Source of the DNA: Flavobacterium psychrolimnae
GTDB taxonomy: Bacteria > Bacteroidota > Bacteroidia > Flavobacteriales > Flavobacteriaceae
Assembly (NCBI RefSeq): GCF_003312425.1
Contig: NZ_QNUX01000012.1
Coordinates: 62,001-126,000, forward strand
Reading direction: 5' to 3'
DNA: 64,000 bases
Part shown: positions 62,959-64,000 of the stretch, piece by piece
Position numbering within the stretch: the stretch's first letter is position 1
How the letters are laid out: the number at the start of each line of letters is the position of its first letter
The notes under the pieces: generated by a model
What the model saw: the letters and a program-made list of their open reading frames with translations, nothing else
Databases searched by the model: none
What the model was told of the DNA's origin: nothing
Position numbers and translations under genes: made by a program

Positions 62959-64000
62959 TTATTCCTTTAAATATCGGTCAAACCAATTGGTAATTCGTTT
63001 TGTAAGGTCCATTTTATTCTCCTTGATTACAATTACATGCTGGTCTTTTGGATATACTAATAAAACATTCTTTTTCTTGGCTCTCCTCAACGCATTATAA
63101 AAAAGTAAACTCTGTTCGTAGGGTAAATTAGTCTCCATTTTACCCACCCAAGACAGTAATGGTGTAGTAACATTATCTGCATAAAGTATTGGTGAATTTT
63201 TTAGGTACAACTCTTTGTCTTTAAAAATAGACTTTCCTATTCTCCATTGTTGCGTTTCACTTCGCCATAATTCTGGAATATTGAGACTTTTTGAGTTACT
63301 AAAATACCAACTTACCATGTCTGAAATTGCTGCACCCGATACTGCAGCTGCAAAAATTTTCGATTTTGTAATGATGTAATTTGTTTCATAACCTCCGAAA
63401 GAATGCCCTATTAAGCCAATATGTTTTGCGTCAATCATTCCTGTTTTTACAACTGCATTGTTTGCAGCAACAACACAATCCAGTGCACTATTGCCGGTTT
63501 CTCCTTCATAATATTTCACATCAGGCATTAGTACAAAATAATTCTGTTGCACAAAATGTTTCACATTAAAACCGGTATCGTTGTATAAAGTCGGAATGCA
63601 ATATTCATGCAATGAGTTAGTGATTTGTGAGTACACATTGATTATCATCGGATATTTTTTACCTACTTCATAATTTACTGGATAATATAATAATCCTTGC
63701 AGTTTGTCTCCTTTTGAATTTGAAAATGAAATTAGTTCTACCTTTCCTTGATTAAAGTTTTTATCATGGGTATTGCTTTCAAACAGAACCTTATTTACAC
63801 CGTTTTTAAATGATACAATTCTTGGAGACTCATTATGCGATTGTTCTCGATAGACATAGACTTCATTATTGGCTCTACGCAATTCATCTGATTTTGTAGC
63901 ATTATTTGCTAGTGGAATTAAAGTGTTGGATGTAGAAACTAATTTGAATTGTTGTGCTTTGGTGGTCGCATTTCTTGCTGAAACAATTAAATCATTAGCT
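62959..64000 (-). CDS. S9-family prolyl oligopeptidase, C-terminal part
   Basis: The visible 347 codons continue past the window edge; reading upstream of the TTG at 63882 stays open, so that codon is internal and the gene begins outside. The catalytic domain has GLIGHSFGGYETNYI with the serine nucleophile (GxSxGG), and PKDQHVIVIKEN with the likely catalytic histidine. Signal peptide and beta-propeller would be in the missing part. It may be chromosomal or cargo; its codon choice looks like that of the chromosome genes. Confidence 0.87.
   Translation of the reverse strand, partial: ANDLIVSARNATTKAQQFKLVSTSNTLIPLANNATKSDELRRANNEVYVYREQSHNESPRIVSFKNGVNKVLFESNTHDKNFNQGKVELISFSNSKGDKLQGLLYYPVNYEVGKKYPMIINVYSQITNSLHEYCIPTLYNDTGFNVKHFVQQNYFVLMPDVKYYEGETGNSALDCVVAANNAVVKTGMIDAKHIGLIGHSFGGYETNYIITKSKIFAAAVSGAAISDMVSWYFSNSKSLNIPELWRSETQQWRIGKSIFKDKELYLKNSPILYADNVTTPLLSWVGKMETNLPYEQSLLFYNALRRAKKKNVLLVYPKDQHVIVIKENKMDLTKRITNWFDRYLKE

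Overview
The window is chromosomal DNA of a Flavobacteriaceae bacterium, most likely Flavobacterium. The evidence is low GC, proteins that read throughout as flavobacterial homologues (SusC/SusD pair, 3-gene ribosomal/EF-G str cluster fused to S10, short adenylate kinase, DUF2071 and UbiA-like proteins), Bacteroidetes-type promoters (TTG about 19-20 nt before TAnnTTTG), and almost no Shine-Dalgarno sites.

Layout. 1-7592 (minus): rpsL-rpsG-fusA-rpsJ, then rplC-rplD-rplW-rplB-rpsS-rplV-rpsC-rplP (rplP cut by the window edge), with recognisable promoters before rpsL and before rplC. 7773-14991 (plus): an Omp85-like outer-membrane protein, then a SusC/SusD/lipoprotein uptake locus closed by a strong terminator. 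15118-28770: housekeeping genes, including RlmB, rhomboid protease, RarA, HAD phosphatase, RadC, Mpl, Obg, a CNNM/CorC protein, Adk, Hpt and PurK/PurE. 28821-38281: an unknown acidic protein, an M3 peptidase, DUF2071 and SRPBCC genes, a UbiA-like membrane protein, GcvP and a KAS III-like enzyme. 38517-41477: methyltransferase, GT2 glycosyltransferase and an MlaE/MlaF-type lipid ABC transporter. 41481-49596: SprT-like protein, SDR, GNAT, then a tight minus-strand run (M28 peptidase, LysE-like, ATP-grasp, NRDE, DinB, DoxX, YHS, peroxiredoxin) headed by a Crp/Fnr regulator. 49697-57055: acyl-CoA dehydrogenase, AnmK, Glu/Leu-type dehydrogenase, TonB-like protein, ExbD/ExbB, FolC.

57142-about 62950 is an accessory region beside tRNA-Val(UAC). 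It holds a large serine recombinase whose last codons and stop lie inside the tRNA gene, a previously hidden 51-codon ORF coupled to it, a MobA/MobB-type relaxase module, an AbiEii-family nucleotidyltransferase followed by a small DUF6922-like protein, and about 0.8 kb of non-coding DNA with iteron-like repeats and long inverted repeats. It looks like a mobilizable element or a remnant of one; its far end was not found. The window ends inside an S9 prolyl-oligopeptidase gene.

Main points for a second look: (1) seven genes have a -7 promoter box exactly 4 nt before the ATG, implying leaderless mRNAs; (2) a family of structured intergenic repeats (three copies) in which two copies share an apical loop while the stem below it differs by compensating changes; (3) the possible AbiEii/DUF6922 toxin-antitoxin-like pair with an inverted repeat before the first gene and a separate promoter before the second; (4) the recombinase/tRNA junction and the small coupled ORF.
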